NCBI GenBank assembly: GCA_004369085.1
Contig: ML210254.1
Coordinates: forward strand, 33,583 to 97,582
DNA: 64,000 nucleotides
Source of the DNA: Coprinopsis marcescibilis
Lineage: Eukaryota; Basidiomycota; Agaricomycetes; Agaricales; Psathyrellaceae
Direction of reading: 5' to 3'
This document shows, in pieces, positions 1-11,190 of the stretch. The position numbers were made by a program, and so were the translations under genes. The notes under the pieces are model-generated. The model was not told the DNA's origin. It ran no database searches and saw only the letters and a list, made by a program, of their open reading frames with translations. The stretch's first letter is position 1; each line of letters starts with the position of its first letter.

Positions 1-552
1 CTTCCTTATTCCTGCGTCAGTGTGTGCTCCTGGCTAGTGTTGGAGAGGCGATAATCAGCTGCTATCCCGACGTCGCTTGATTTCGTTCATGCATGCACCA
101 TCCGAGTCACTTCGTTGGTCCACCTGTACTTTCAAGTTTTTTGTCCCAAACAACTTGTACCACTTACCAATAACCGGTTAACCAATTAATCTCCAGTGAC
201 TAGGCTGCAAATTCCAGTCATCGTTTCTGAAATCGCCGTCACTAAAAGGCGCACTGAGCCGAAGTGTGAGTCAAGTCGACCTTCGGGAGTATTTTATATT
301 TTGGGCAGATTTTCCAACAGGACATGGTAAGTAGTGGCCTACTCTGACTCTGTGAATCGACTCCGTCCTGTGTCACGCACTACATGAACGATCCCGTGAA
401 ACCCGAATTGATTGCGTTATAGTATATAAGCCAGAAACGCAACAGAAACGGCTGCTTCAGTCCCATTTCATTATACTGACGCCCTTCAGCCTCATAACAC
501 CTTCCTACGGTTCCAAACACACTCTATTTCAAGGTCTTACCGATACTCGCAA
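1..552. other. 5' flank without recognisable gene
   Basis: No reading frame here resembles a known protein on either strand. The only feature supported is a TATA-like box near 423, which serves the gene that follows. The left part may be the end of an intergenic region continuing out of the window. Confidence 0.5.
423..429 (+). promoter_or_regulatory. TATA-like box
   Basis: The sequence TATATAA lies about 130 bp upstream of the ATG at 553. This spacing resembles that of other TATA-like boxes in the window and supports 553, rather than the in-frame ATG at 720, as the translation start. Confidence 0.45.
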
Positions 553-1714
553 ATGGACGCTTTCAGTGAGTAACTTAGACGAACATTTGGCATACAAACA
601 GTCCTCAAATCCTTCTTGACCGTACCCCTATAGATCACAAGAGTTCAAGTCAGAGCATGAGGCGAAATTAGCTCAATTCATGGCCAAAAAAAAACAACAC
701 GGAACCCAGAGACAAACTAATGGATGCTCAAGACTTGATCTTCCATCTCCAAATCAGCGGAACAACAATTCCGGAGAATCACCCATTCCAACTGGAGATT
801 CTCGCCGAACTATCCAAGGCCTTGGAGTACTGCTTCAACAGCAACAAGGACTTGACGGTACTCAATGAAGCCGTTGGCGTTCAGAAACGCCTTCTGGAAA
901 TCGCAACTGCGCTCGAAACGCCCAACGTACAGGCGCTTGTTACCGGTAACCGCCGCCTCTCGTCACTGCTCCAGACCCGCTTTCTTCAAACTCGGATTAA
1001 GGCCGATCTCCAGAGGGCGATCGACGCATCTCGTGCCGCAGCTGATCTGTCGAACGAGAACGACAGAGAAGTAGGCCAAGCCGAATGCCTCTACGAGCTG
1101 GCAGAAGTTCTAGGGCGCCATAGCCGATACAGCGGAGATGACGTTGGAAGCCATGTCAAAGAACCCATGGAAGCTATCGACACGATGCGGCAAGTCGTCG
1201 CACTTGCCTCTCCCAGCCACCAGTCCAATTTCACCCTCGCCGATCTCCTTTATGTCCTCTGGAAAGTCACCAAATCGCCAGAGACTTTGGAAGAGTCCGT
1301 TTCTAAAACTCGACAGGTCGTTGAATCAGGACAGGTTCTGCACCCACCAATCCACCACCGGTTTTACGTCGGTTCAACCCTTAACGAGCAGTACAACGCA
1401 ACAACGGTAGTTTTAACTGTAACATTGTAACAAACAATCTGCAGCACCTCAGCGAAGCGATTGTTGCGGTGGAGAAGGCCATCGAATTGGGTGCTGGAAG
1501 ACCCGACTCGGATTTTATTAATCTTGCGAGTGTCCTTGGAGTGTTCTATGAAAACAGGTATCTCAAAGGGGGGAATTCCTCTGACCTCGCAAAGGCTGTA
1601 GAATACCGAGGAAAGGCGTTGCAGGCCTCCGCGGCAGGTAATAACCCAAACGACCCATCTGCCCTTTTCTGCGCCGACATGTTGCTTCAATCGCTGAACA
1701 CGATCATTCGATGA
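553..1714 (+). CDS. short TPR-like protein, probably a truncated member of the TPR/CHAT family
   Basis: Helical repeats with the spacing of tetratricopeptide units are visible (for example LEEAVSKTRQ-type and KAIELGAGRPDS stretches), as in the N-terminal half of the large TPR proteins expanded in mushroom genomes. The best model is a 13-nt first exon at 553-565, an intron to 711, an exon to 1406, a 38-nt intron and a last exon ending at TGA 1714. The first join gives MDAFNKLMDAQD; alternatively translation starts at 720. The product is only about 320 residues, whereas family members usually continue for many hundreds of residues, some into a CHAT domain. I see no such continuation downstream, so this is likely a truncated copy. 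The 38-nt intron is unusually short and is the weakest part of the model. Confidence 0.55.
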
Positions 1715-2313
1715 ACTTCATTGGCTGGGGAACACATCACGGTTACTTAGGTACTCCGCTTTAAAGAGGTATCTTCTGATATACATGAAGGGCCAAATTC
1801 CCATCAATATCCTCCTAACATGTACTTTCCGTGACAACGATTTGATTACCAAGCAGACACTGACTCAGAGTAATTTAGCGCCCGAGACAGAGTAGGAATA
1901 CACTGAACAGCACGTATAACATCCTAAATTTCCAAGGATGTAATTAACTGGCAGTGTACATACGCTCGCTTAAGCGGGTTTCTGGAACTGAGTTGGAGCC
2001 CCTACAACTTGAAGCGAAAATGATCATCACTATCATGTCATTGTGCTGTTCATTGATTGCAGCTATGTTTGCTTCACGAAAACAAGGTTATGTTTCCTTA
2101 TCTACTACATGTGTCGTCCCTGTGCACCGGAAGCAGGCCTTCCAGGATGCTAACATCTGTAACAACATGTTTATCTTCGTAGCCCTCCTTGTTCCTTCTA
2201 TCTTTGATCCCTCTCAAGAGCGACATTTATAGAAAGTGAGCTCAAACGGGCCCTTCTCTAACCATTTCAGAAGCTCGGGACTTTGGAGAAGTCCAACCAC
2301 CACCACCCAGGAG
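1715..2313. other. intergenic, no gene seen
   Basis: Short frames only, none with recognisable sequence or consistent splicing. It contains the promoter side of the membrane-protein gene that starts at 2314. Confidence 0.5.
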
Positions 2314-4039
2314 ATGCCATCGTATACCGCACTTTTTGAGGATTCCTCCCCATTTCTGCGTTACAGTGCTGGATGGGAGACAGGGACAGCGACGGTTGAC
2401 AGGCTGGTTCATCTGTACGATCTCTCGTCATATTCAAGGTATCATGGCTGATTCACGAAATAGATACTCTGAGGGGAGCTTCATGGTGACGGAAAGACAA
2501 GGCGAAACTTTGGATTTCTCTTTTTACGGGACCGGATTTGGGATATACGGGGCGAAAAGGCTGAACCATGGGCGATTCTCGATTAATGTGGACGGCACAC
2601 CGTACGAAGAGACTGGAATTCCCCCCTTAGGATCACCACCGACCGGGTCCTTCAACTCGACTTTGTTCTCATTGTCAGGCCTTCGGAAGGGCTTTCACGA
2701 GGTCATACTTACAAACCTCGAGCCCAGGTTTCGAGATATAGACTACGTACGTTATATTTAGGGCGCTCTCCCGTCGCAAAGTTAAATGAGCCTTGCTTAG
2801 GTGTCTTGGGAAGCAAGCATCGGGCTCGACGACGAGCCACTCATCGTAAACACTGTCCAAGATTCTCATCCAGCCTGGACATACGAACCCTCAGACGCAT
2901 GGACGGACCGTCCTCCAACGGTTGGCAGATTCGCAGCCGGCACAGGGCAGTAAGGCTTAGTTCCATCTAAATTATGATTTCAAACCACTGACCAAGTACC
3001 GGTTTGATGAGCAGTGCCACCAGTCTACCAGAAGCAACGGCGAGTCTGTCGTTTCAAGTGCGTGCTACTTGCTCAGCCGTACATCATCACTCTAACCACC
3101 GCAGCGTATAGGGTTTGTACATTCCGATTAAGCATAGGTGCGACTATCTTACATCGGTCAAACAGGAGATGCCATCGCGATTTATGGACCGGCAGGACCA
3201 GATTGCGCCAGCTCGTATCGTGTAGATATCGATAGTCGGCCTGTGAATCGCACCTTCAATGCTTTGAAGCCGATCTACAGACCCCGACAGCTGCTGTTCT
3301 ACGGTGCCAACCTCGGACCTGGCGCTCACGTCGTTTCTTTGTCGCTGAGCGGGGGGTCACAATCACAAGGAATACTCGCGATTGACTACGCTGAAGTATA
3401 CACAACACCATCACTTAACGGCAGGTGAGATGATCGGTCCCCTGCGTTAACACTGTCAGTTGCTGACGCGCACCGGAAAGTTTCTCTCCCCTGCAAGGGT
3501 CGATCGTGAGGTACGTATAATGTCGTGAGATGTGCATGATATCTTGACAGACCAGTTGTACGCAGGACATCGCCTTGCACGCAGTCCTTATCTTCGACTC
3601 CGGTCCCATTAGGCATGGTTGTGGGGGTGAGCTTGGTATCGGGTCTGGCAGCTTCGACCATAGTCATCCTGGGATATCTCATCCTCCTGTATAAGAGGGG
3701 CAATATCCACGTTTCTTCAATGAGCGTGATGAAAGTGGCGCCATATTCATCTTCATCGACAAGCGCAAACGCGGAATCGACGCATGCTGTGGCTGTGGAT
3801 ATGAAAACGCGTCAGCGCCATGTTGGCATGCCTAGTGTCGATCGTAGCGTACCAGGTTGGTGTGGGCCACCCATTGCGGAGGTGAGTACAAGCCGTGTTA
3901 ACATTGTCGCAGTATTCAACTTCTGTAACAGATGCGAGGAGAAGCAGGTACTTCCGGGAAGAGTGCACAGGTAGGCCCGACGCAGCAACATCCAGAAGGC
4001 CCCCCGCCGGCATACCCAGCCTCGTTACAGTGGGCCTGA
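2314..4039 (+). CDS. single-pass membrane protein with two jelly-roll-like extracellular modules (copy A)
   Basis: The protein starts MPSYTALFEDSSPF, matching the start of its paralogue at 18992. Module 1 has FYGTGFGIYGAKR and ends with a RDIDY strand. Module 2 has GDAIAIYGPAGPDC, then LLFYGANLGPGAHVVSL and LAIDYAEVYTTPSLNG. These repeated GxAI-YG and IDY motifs are typical of a large uncharacterised mushroom family. One hydrophobic segment (GVSLVSGLAASTIVILGYLI) follows, then a basic, Ser-rich cytoplasmic tail ending in EGPPPAYPASLQWA. Introns lie after GRLVHL-like sequence (about 2408-2459), after RDIDY (about 2756), after SLSFQ (about 3058) and after PPIAE (about 3881). No clear N-terminal signal peptide is seen, so the membrane segment may act as anchor. 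The function is unknown; a carbohydrate-binding surface role is inference from the fold pattern. Confidence 0.75.
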
Positions 4040-4473
4040 CCCCATGGATTCTGGATGGACAAATGGCGTAGATGAGTAGCAGAGAAGTATTAACTTAGCC
4101 ACGAACGCTATCGACAAACGAAGTTGCTGAGGCATCGGAGCCACTATTGGGCCAATTTGGACTGAGCGTACATATTGGACATCGCCAGTATGCTTTGACG
4201 GAAATCTGTTTTCGTTATGTTAATTGAGCCGTCGTCCTATAAGATGTGTCGCATATAAAACGAGTTTCAGTATCTAAATGGCCGAAGATCAGTAGCGACT
4301 AAAGGTCTGTCTTAAGGGCCTGATGGTGGTGGTTGGTCAAGCTGTAGTGATCGCGCCATCATGGATGGTGAGAGTAGCTAACGGACTTTTGCTCTTGAGC
4401 TTGAGCTTGAACCGCCATCATCTTGGGACCTTGGATTCGACATCTTCGTAAACCTGCGGTTCATGCCGCCTCG
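4040..4473. other. intergenic, likely calpain promoter
   Basis: No coding frame. TATAAAA is present at 4254-4260, about 220 bp before the chosen calpain start. Nothing else stands out. Confidence 0.45.
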
Positions 4474-7400
4474 ATGCACCTGAATGATCTGAAGAGCCAA
4501 ATTCGCGATGCTGAGGTACGCTTGGGGACTATAGTGATACATATCAGTCGTCTGATGGTATATAATGCAACAGGACCGTTATGCGAAAGCGACGAAATGT
4601 GAATTCTCAAGGCAGTACGACAATGCGTTTGAGCACTACGTTCGAGCTGCAGAGCTTTTTCTCGACCTAAGTCGTCTCAACACTCAGTCAGAGAAGGACC
4701 GCATCAAGTGGAAAGGGAATCTTCAGAAATGTTTGGACCGGGCAGAAAGGATCAAGGCGTTCACACAGACTCGGACTAGAGTGAGCACAAATGAAGGCAG
4801 CAGTATCGATGGGAATGGTCGATCCACTCACAATGTGCAACTTACTCCCGTCGTCATTGACCAATTCGCCAAACGTATGTATCAAAGTATCCATCTTCCT
4901 CAATCATCCAAACATTCTCCATTTTGCAGATGAACAATGCTATGTCCTCAGGAAAGGAAGCAGCGTCAACGGGCTCGTATTTCCACTCTGGGACGAATCT
5001 AGCGGCCCAATGGAAAGCGAGACTCTCTTTGTGTGCGTTTCAACCCCGCTCCGTTTGATACAATATTCAATGCTTAAGAACTTACAGAGACCCAGATGGC
5101 CAGCCCAAACTGTCGCAAGAGCAAATGGCAGTGTCGCCTATATGGAAAAGACCGATGCATTACTTCAAGGGATTCGACGACTCGACACCGAGGATTATGC
5201 CTCACGACATTCGGCAACATATCGTAACAGACTGCTCAGTCTGTGCGTCGATATCAGTCTCCCTGGAACATGGACGTAGATTTGGGTCATTTGTGTGTGG
5301 TCTTTCCCCTTTCTCATATTATCAAGCTCAAGCGATTAAATTCTTAGATTGCAGAATCCCCTATGCACCATTACTGCCAATGCGAGCGACTGATGAAGAA
5401 CGAATTGGCTTCGAAGCTCTTTTTCAGTCAGAAATCAGGAAGATTCGATTTCAAGGTCCTTTTTAATGGGGCTTGGAGAAGGGTATTGATCTCATCTTAT
5501 TAGGTTGAACCTCTGCTAATTTTATTTCAGATCGGTGGGGCAATGCCATTTGCAAGCTGGGGCACCTTGTTGATAAATATTCGTAGTCATTGACGATCAA
5601 CTCCCTCGAGATCCTAGAGATGGCACTTTAATGTGCATGTCAATCTCAGCCGATACGAAATCGCCCTTTACTATTTGGCCGAGCTTGTTGGAGAAAGCGG
5701 TATGTGTATTGTGGGTTCGCCCGAGTGTTAGCAGCTGATTACGATGCAGTACATGAAACTTATGGGTGGTTATGACTTTCCTGGCTCGTTGGTACGTTAT
5801 TCTTAGTAGCGAACCTTTCTCATGACTATTCCAGGAACTCGAGTATAGATCTGCAGTAGGCCCATCCATATTCGCAACACTTTCAGATACTTACCCACCA
5901 TTGTCTTTTGTAGCGCAATTGCAGGCTGGATTCCGGAACACGTCGAAATCCACAGGCCAGAGTTTGAAAGAGAAAGAACCTGGGAGAGACTTCTAGCAGG
6001 TTTCTCCAGTGGTAAGGCGACCATATCCGAAACCATTACCGCCTCTTAACGTATTTCCAGGTCGGTGTATGCTCACTCTTGGAACTGGGCCCAAACCAAC
6101 CACCTTGGACCCCCGCCTCAAGTTGCTCCCGTCACATAGCTATGCCGTTATCGGTGAACAGCAATTACAAACTTTCTTGTCCAGCATGCTTACATTGATT
6201 GTAGATGTTTTTGACTCTGATGAAGGGCGCCATTTCACAGTGCTTGACTCCTGGGTACAAGACCAGGATGCAGATGACAGGTCACGTCGTAAGCTATGCA
6301 TTTCCATTTTCAAGTCAACTGATGTTAATGAGTCTTGCACAGGGCTCGATATTCGCTGGACCGACGCATTGAATATGTTCGATGGGATCTATCTCAGCTG
6401 GGATCCTGCAATGTGGGATCATCAAATCCAAGTTCACGGGTACGATTTCATTCTTATCGACTTCTGTAATCACTTCTCATTCTTTATATAGGATGTGGAA
6501 ACGGCAAGACATTGATGATGGTCAGTTCATAAAGGAACAGCTTGGGATGCTTGTTTAACAAAGTCAATATTGTAGTTACTAGGCAGCTCTTTGTCACCTT
6601 TTCCAACACAAACGAAGAGGAGGGAGAAATTTTGGTCCTCCTGACACGCCACGCATCAAACACACGCCGCACCAACGATTTCATCGCTTTGCGTGTTCAG
6701 CTTGAGGACGACATTAACGGCGCTGTTGCTTTCAACCAACAAACCAAGTGCATGAAGGTGATTGTTGACATACCATCCGTTGAATTTTTTTCTGACGCCA
6801 TCTCTAGGAAACTTACACCAACAGCATGCATATCTTGGTTCGCATATTCTTGTCCTTTGTGATGGATTTGTCTGACTCTAATGTACAGCAACGGCTTCGA
6901 CTCAAATCCTGTGAACGCTCTGGGATCATCTCTATCCTTGCATCTTATGATGGCGACGCGACGGAGGTGGGGTTCACACTCTCAGTCTATGCCGGAAGGA
7001 ATACCACCATTGCATGGGACGAAAGTTTCAGAACACCGCCATACAGTCATAAAGTCGAAGGAAATTTCACCCTTCGAACCGCCGGAGGCAACTGCACACA
7101 CCCGACGTTCATGATCAACCCTCAATATAGATTGATCGTATTCCCTCCAAAGGCTAATCGGAAAAGGAGTCTGTCTCCAGGCACGAAACATGGCAGTACG
7201 ACTATAACACTCCAGTCTTCCAAAGACACGCCGGTCAATATTGCTATTGTTCGATCCCAGGAGCATCGCGTCTCGGAGTGCGTGCAACCCTCATGTCCCT
7301 TTCTGTCTCACCTAATGCAATCCTTCAGACTGGCAGAACGCGACTTGGTCGCCACTTCTGGTCCTTATACATATGGAATGGCCAAGATATCCAAAGACGT

Positions 7401-8037
7401 CCCCCGTGAGTAGGCACTGCGTTCAGCTTGGTGCTAGCTAAAAATGGTCCTAGCGGGCGAGTTCACGGTTGTGGTATCTGCGTTCAATCCCGAGAATATC
7501 GGACCCTTCACACTGAAAGTGGAGAGCATGCTCCCAATTGAGCTGAAGGCCATACCGCAGGAGGGAGCTGGGATGTATAGCACAACGAAGATGGGAGCTT
7601 GGTGAGTGAAGGGCTTTCTCACCAGCCTTTGGTGTACGTTGACAAACTGTCGCCCTAGGGATGAATCAACTGCAGGAGGTGGTCCGACGTTCAACAGCTT
7701 TGGTCTAAATCCTAAATACGAGCTCGATGTGCCGTCAACTACGAAGCTCAGGATCCGCCTACAGGTGACTGGGTCCTCAAAATCAGTCCCTATCAACGTT
7801 ACTGTGTACCTTGCCAGCAAGCCAGGGGCAGACCTATCGAAAGTGCGGCATGTCGGGACGTCTGGACCGTACGATGAGGCCTTGGCAGGAGTTGCGACAC
7901 CAGAGATGACGCTGGGTCCAGCAAAGTACTGGGTGATTCCTTCGACTTACCATCGCGGAGTCCAAGGCGAATTCAAGCTGATAGTCTACCACTCTGCTTC
8001 TGCGATTAAGCTTTCTCTCCTCGGCAGCCCGCGATAA
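4474..8037 (+). CDS. RIM13: PalB/Rim13-type calpain-like cysteine protease
   Basis: The N-terminus reads as an MIT domain (DAE-DRYAKATKCEFSRQYD across intron 1 at 4516-4573), then a calpain core and C-terminal beta-sandwich domains. This is the order of calpain-7/PalB, the protease that cleaves the Rim101/PacC pH-response factor at ESCRT membranes. The nucleophile is in DCSVCASISV, the active-site His in PSHSYAVI, and the third position reads LDSWV, with Asp where most calpains have Asn. GSNSSIDLHAIAGWIPEH and FDGIYLSWDPAMW are further family landmarks. The start at 4474 is chosen because a 42-nt first exon joins in phase to complete the MIT helix. The frame between FNGAWRR and IDDQLP can only be kept by a 4-nt exon at 5531-5534. 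Exon borders around 5290-5350 are uncertain because the usual sequence after FGS is poorly conserved. The last exons are beta-rich and end at TAA 8037. Confidence 0.85.
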
Positions 8038-8209
8038 ATGCCTAAATATCGCAATTATTGACTACATTTCACTGTGTTTATTTTAATGGCTAAGATAATA
8101 TGAGTGGGGGTGTCTATGCGCGACTTCTGGCAACTACATACAAAGAAATACGCCCACGTTCTTCACAATGGCATATCGCATATCACAAGGCCAACCCCCA
8201 AAGATGTTA

Positions 8210-10298
8210 TCACTTGCGCACAAGCCCACTCCTGCTCTTCGAAACCTGACTAGGTCTCAGCCTAATCACCATCTTCAAGTCTCGACTTGTCTGCCCAACA
8301 TGGATTCTTTTCCCAGTAACCGGATCCCATTGCGTCTTTGCTCTAGTCGACTTTTTTGCCGACGAGAGTCGGGATGATGATCTGCTACCAGCAGCACTCG
8401 TTGATTTCGCACGATTCTTCGGGGTCGACAACTGAGGTTCTTCCGGTTCGGGTTTACCTGAAGAGGGTTCCCCCGCCTTTTCTGCATCTTTCTCGAGCTC
8501 AGACTCTCCTTCTGATGGCTGCGATTGCCCAGACTCAGCCTCTGGCACCTTGTCGGCTGGTACAACGACAGTCTCGGAAACCTTTGCGATCATTTCCTCA
8601 TCAACCTCCTGCTGTTCTTCCGATACAGTGTCCACCCCATCAGCGGTTCCATCAACTCCCGTCGCAACCGACTCGACCTCCATCTTCACCTCGACTTCCT
8701 CTGTGTCCTCTTCCTCAGCTTCAAAGAAGGGTTGCTCGGTTTCAGGTTGGGGAGGTTCCACGAGCCCTTCCGAAAGTGAAGGTTCTTGCCGAGGGGTATC
8801 CTGTGCATCGGCAGATGGCGGTTCTACAGCAGGCACCGTCGCAGCTTCCTGTCCCCCTTCTTCCCGTATCTGAGGATCGAGTCGCTGTTCACCACCGTGA
8901 CCAAAAAAATCGGGGTTTTGTGCTGTGGAATCTATGGTTGCTGTCCCAAAGGTATGTCCATCGATCGATGGATAAGTTGCAGCGTATGGTGCATGTTCCG
9001 GAAGTTCTTCCTCAGGGTACTCGAGTTGTGGCGAGAATACGTCTTCCATAGGCGGTGGGGGAGTAGTTTCGACGCCCATATCAAAGTCCATCGGATTGGC
9101 GATCATGTTCTCAAAGTGCAGCCTCAAGCTCGACTAAACACGAACATTAGCAACCGGCACGACAATGCGAAAGTGAGGACCCACCCCAGCATCTTCAGGC
9201 AGAGAGATGATTGTTCGAATGCCTGAGATAGAGGACGAAGGATCATCTTGTCGAGTGCGTTTTGATGGGCCTGCAACTGGGACGTCGTCGCTCCGTCGCT
9301 TGTTACTCCGCGAAGCAGAAGCGGACGGGGCTGGACTCAAGGCAGGCATCATTTCTTGCTGTCTCGTAGGCTAAGATATGCACAATCGAGATTAGTTGCA
9401 TCGTAAAAATATGTAGAAACCCACAAACCTGAACTTTCGTTGAGCGCGACTTACGAACTGGACGCTTCTCAGCGGTCTTGGACGCTGGTGCAGGCTTCGC
9501 TGGTGCTTTTGCCTTCCTGCCCTTCGTTACTGGAACTAAGGTGTGGCGAGGGGCATGAGTTGCGGGACTAGGCAATGGTGAGGGCTTCTTAAGATACTCG
9601 TTAGGATTCTGGGGGATCGATGCAGGGCGCGAGCTGTTGCGTACCAGGACCGTAGATTGCGTGCTGGATTTACTAGGATTTGCAGAACCATTGCTTGCGG
9701 ATGCAACCTGAATATGCAAATCAGTGGTGATCGCGGTCTACCCAACGCACATGCTCACATTATTGCTAGGATGCCCAGCCCATCCACCTATCTGGGCGTA
9801 AGCTTCATATGGCTACCATGACGCCAGGATCAGTGCTCGCATCGAATGGTAGACGGCATATACTCCATTTACCATTATCTGCGCTGCGGCGAGCGTACTC
9901 GGAAGTCGCATAGGCTGCTCCATGGTCGCCGAGACATGGGAATTTGACGACTCGCCGTTACCCGCTGCAGGCGCAGAGCGGCTTGTGTACCCATTCACCT
10001 ACGCCCTATTTCAGTGAACAGTCCCCCGATTACATGCACACATTCGACGTACAGTAAATGAGCTCTGCGACCTTTGCTTCGCCCCCAACGTATCCTTGAG
10101 TTCGTCCCTCTCCAATTCGAGACCCTCAGCTTTTGCCTGGAGCGCTATGAATTCCGCTCTGAGAGCCCACAACGCGTTCTTAAATCGGTCCCTTTCTGCT
10201 TGAATTCGCAGGCATTTGGCCTGAAGATTCTGAACCTCCTCTCTTGAGTCGGAACAAGGCTCTGGGGTATAGGATATCGGTGCCCTGTGTTGATCCAT
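8210..10298 (-). CDS. coiled-coil and acidic low-complexity protein, probably nuclear
   Basis: The protein starts MDQHRAPISYTPEP and opens with a coiled coil (EEVQNLQAKCLRIQAERDRF, continuing to about residue 80). Ser/Pro/Lys-rich segments follow (RKSRSTKVQ, SKTAEKRPVRK, SNKRRSDDVP), resembling nuclear localisation sequence. A long Glu-rich, disordered tail precedes a conserved-looking end (WDPVTGKRIHVG). Introns lie near 10053-9998, 9772-9712, 9428-9370 and 9184-9134; the last has donor GTGGGT, a GCTAAT branch site and a TTTAG acceptor, and joins PEDAG to SSLRLHF. The function is unknown. The composition suggests a chromatin- or nucleus-associated scaffold, but this is inference. Confidence 0.7.
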
Positions 10299-11190
10299 GG
10301 TGGTTATGGTCAGGAGCAGAACGAAGGTTTCTCGCCTGGCGCTGCCGGTAACTCAATATAGTGCCGGCATTCATCAGTGGCGTAGGTACACAAACACAAA
10401 TACATCCTCAGGCACTTGAACTTGAAGCAAAGTGGCGGCTCCAGCTAGGCGAGCCCGCGTGCCTTTGTCCAAACGGACGCCCGGCTCTCGGCCCCCTTCC
10501 TTCCTTTTCCGTATCAATCCCTGTCGTATCGACTTACCATCATGTCATTCAGATCGTCGCCTTCATATATATAGATTGGACCTCGTTCACCTTGCTCTCC
10601 CTTCTGCTCTCCTCTTTCATCTTCTCGCAGTAGTCCTCGCTACTCGCTCCTCATTTCGCTTCGTCTCTCTCTTTTCTCTCCCACCCATCCCCCTTTCAGC
10701 GTGTGCTTTGGTGTAGTTCGCTTCCCCTTCGTCGTAGCCTCTCGCTCGACCATGGGCAGGCAGGCCATCTCAGCGATGCTTGAGACTCCGTTCATGCCGC
10801 TTCCAGAATTCCTCCATTGCCTCCTCGTTCCTCTCCATCTCGGTTGCCATTTCACCAACCTCCTCTGCCTGTCAACTCAGGGCTTCCATCGCCCCTCTTG
10901 ATTCATCACAAGGCAGCAGGACGAGGCTCTTTCTCCCCTTCTCATTCGTTGGCTTGTCCAGCTCTCTTCATGCGGCCCGGATGTCTTACCCCCCTCAACC
11001 TCGGATACTAACAGCCCACGCGCTATAAACTCCGTTGTACAATCATATCTCTTCATCCATCCATATACTTCGTCCTATACCTAGCCTTCAGTCCGTAATA
11101 CAAAGCCGAAGTACATGTGTATGTGAACTTAGATACGACTACTAGCTATCTTGGTAAAATACGAGCCTCGCAGGACTCCTGAGGATCTGG
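10299..11190. other. intergenic with pyrimidine-rich tract and one coding-like fragment
   Basis: From about 10490 to 10740 the + strand is strongly C/T-rich, as in many basidiomycete promoters, and probably drives the gene starting at 10298 on the minus strand. On the minus strand, 10868-10770 reads as a possible last exon (EMERNEEAMEEFWKRHERSL) preceded by a good acceptor. No upstream exon joins it in frame, so no gene is called. Confidence 0.4.

Noticed and set aside
5480..5590. Frameshift or pseudogene call for the calpain
   Set aside because: A 4-nt exon with proper splice sites restores the conserved frame, and all other exons are intact.
8356..9226. Large + strand frames opposite the minus-strand acidic protein
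   Set aside because: They mirror the Glu/Ser-rich coding sequence; the minus strand has consistent introns and composition.
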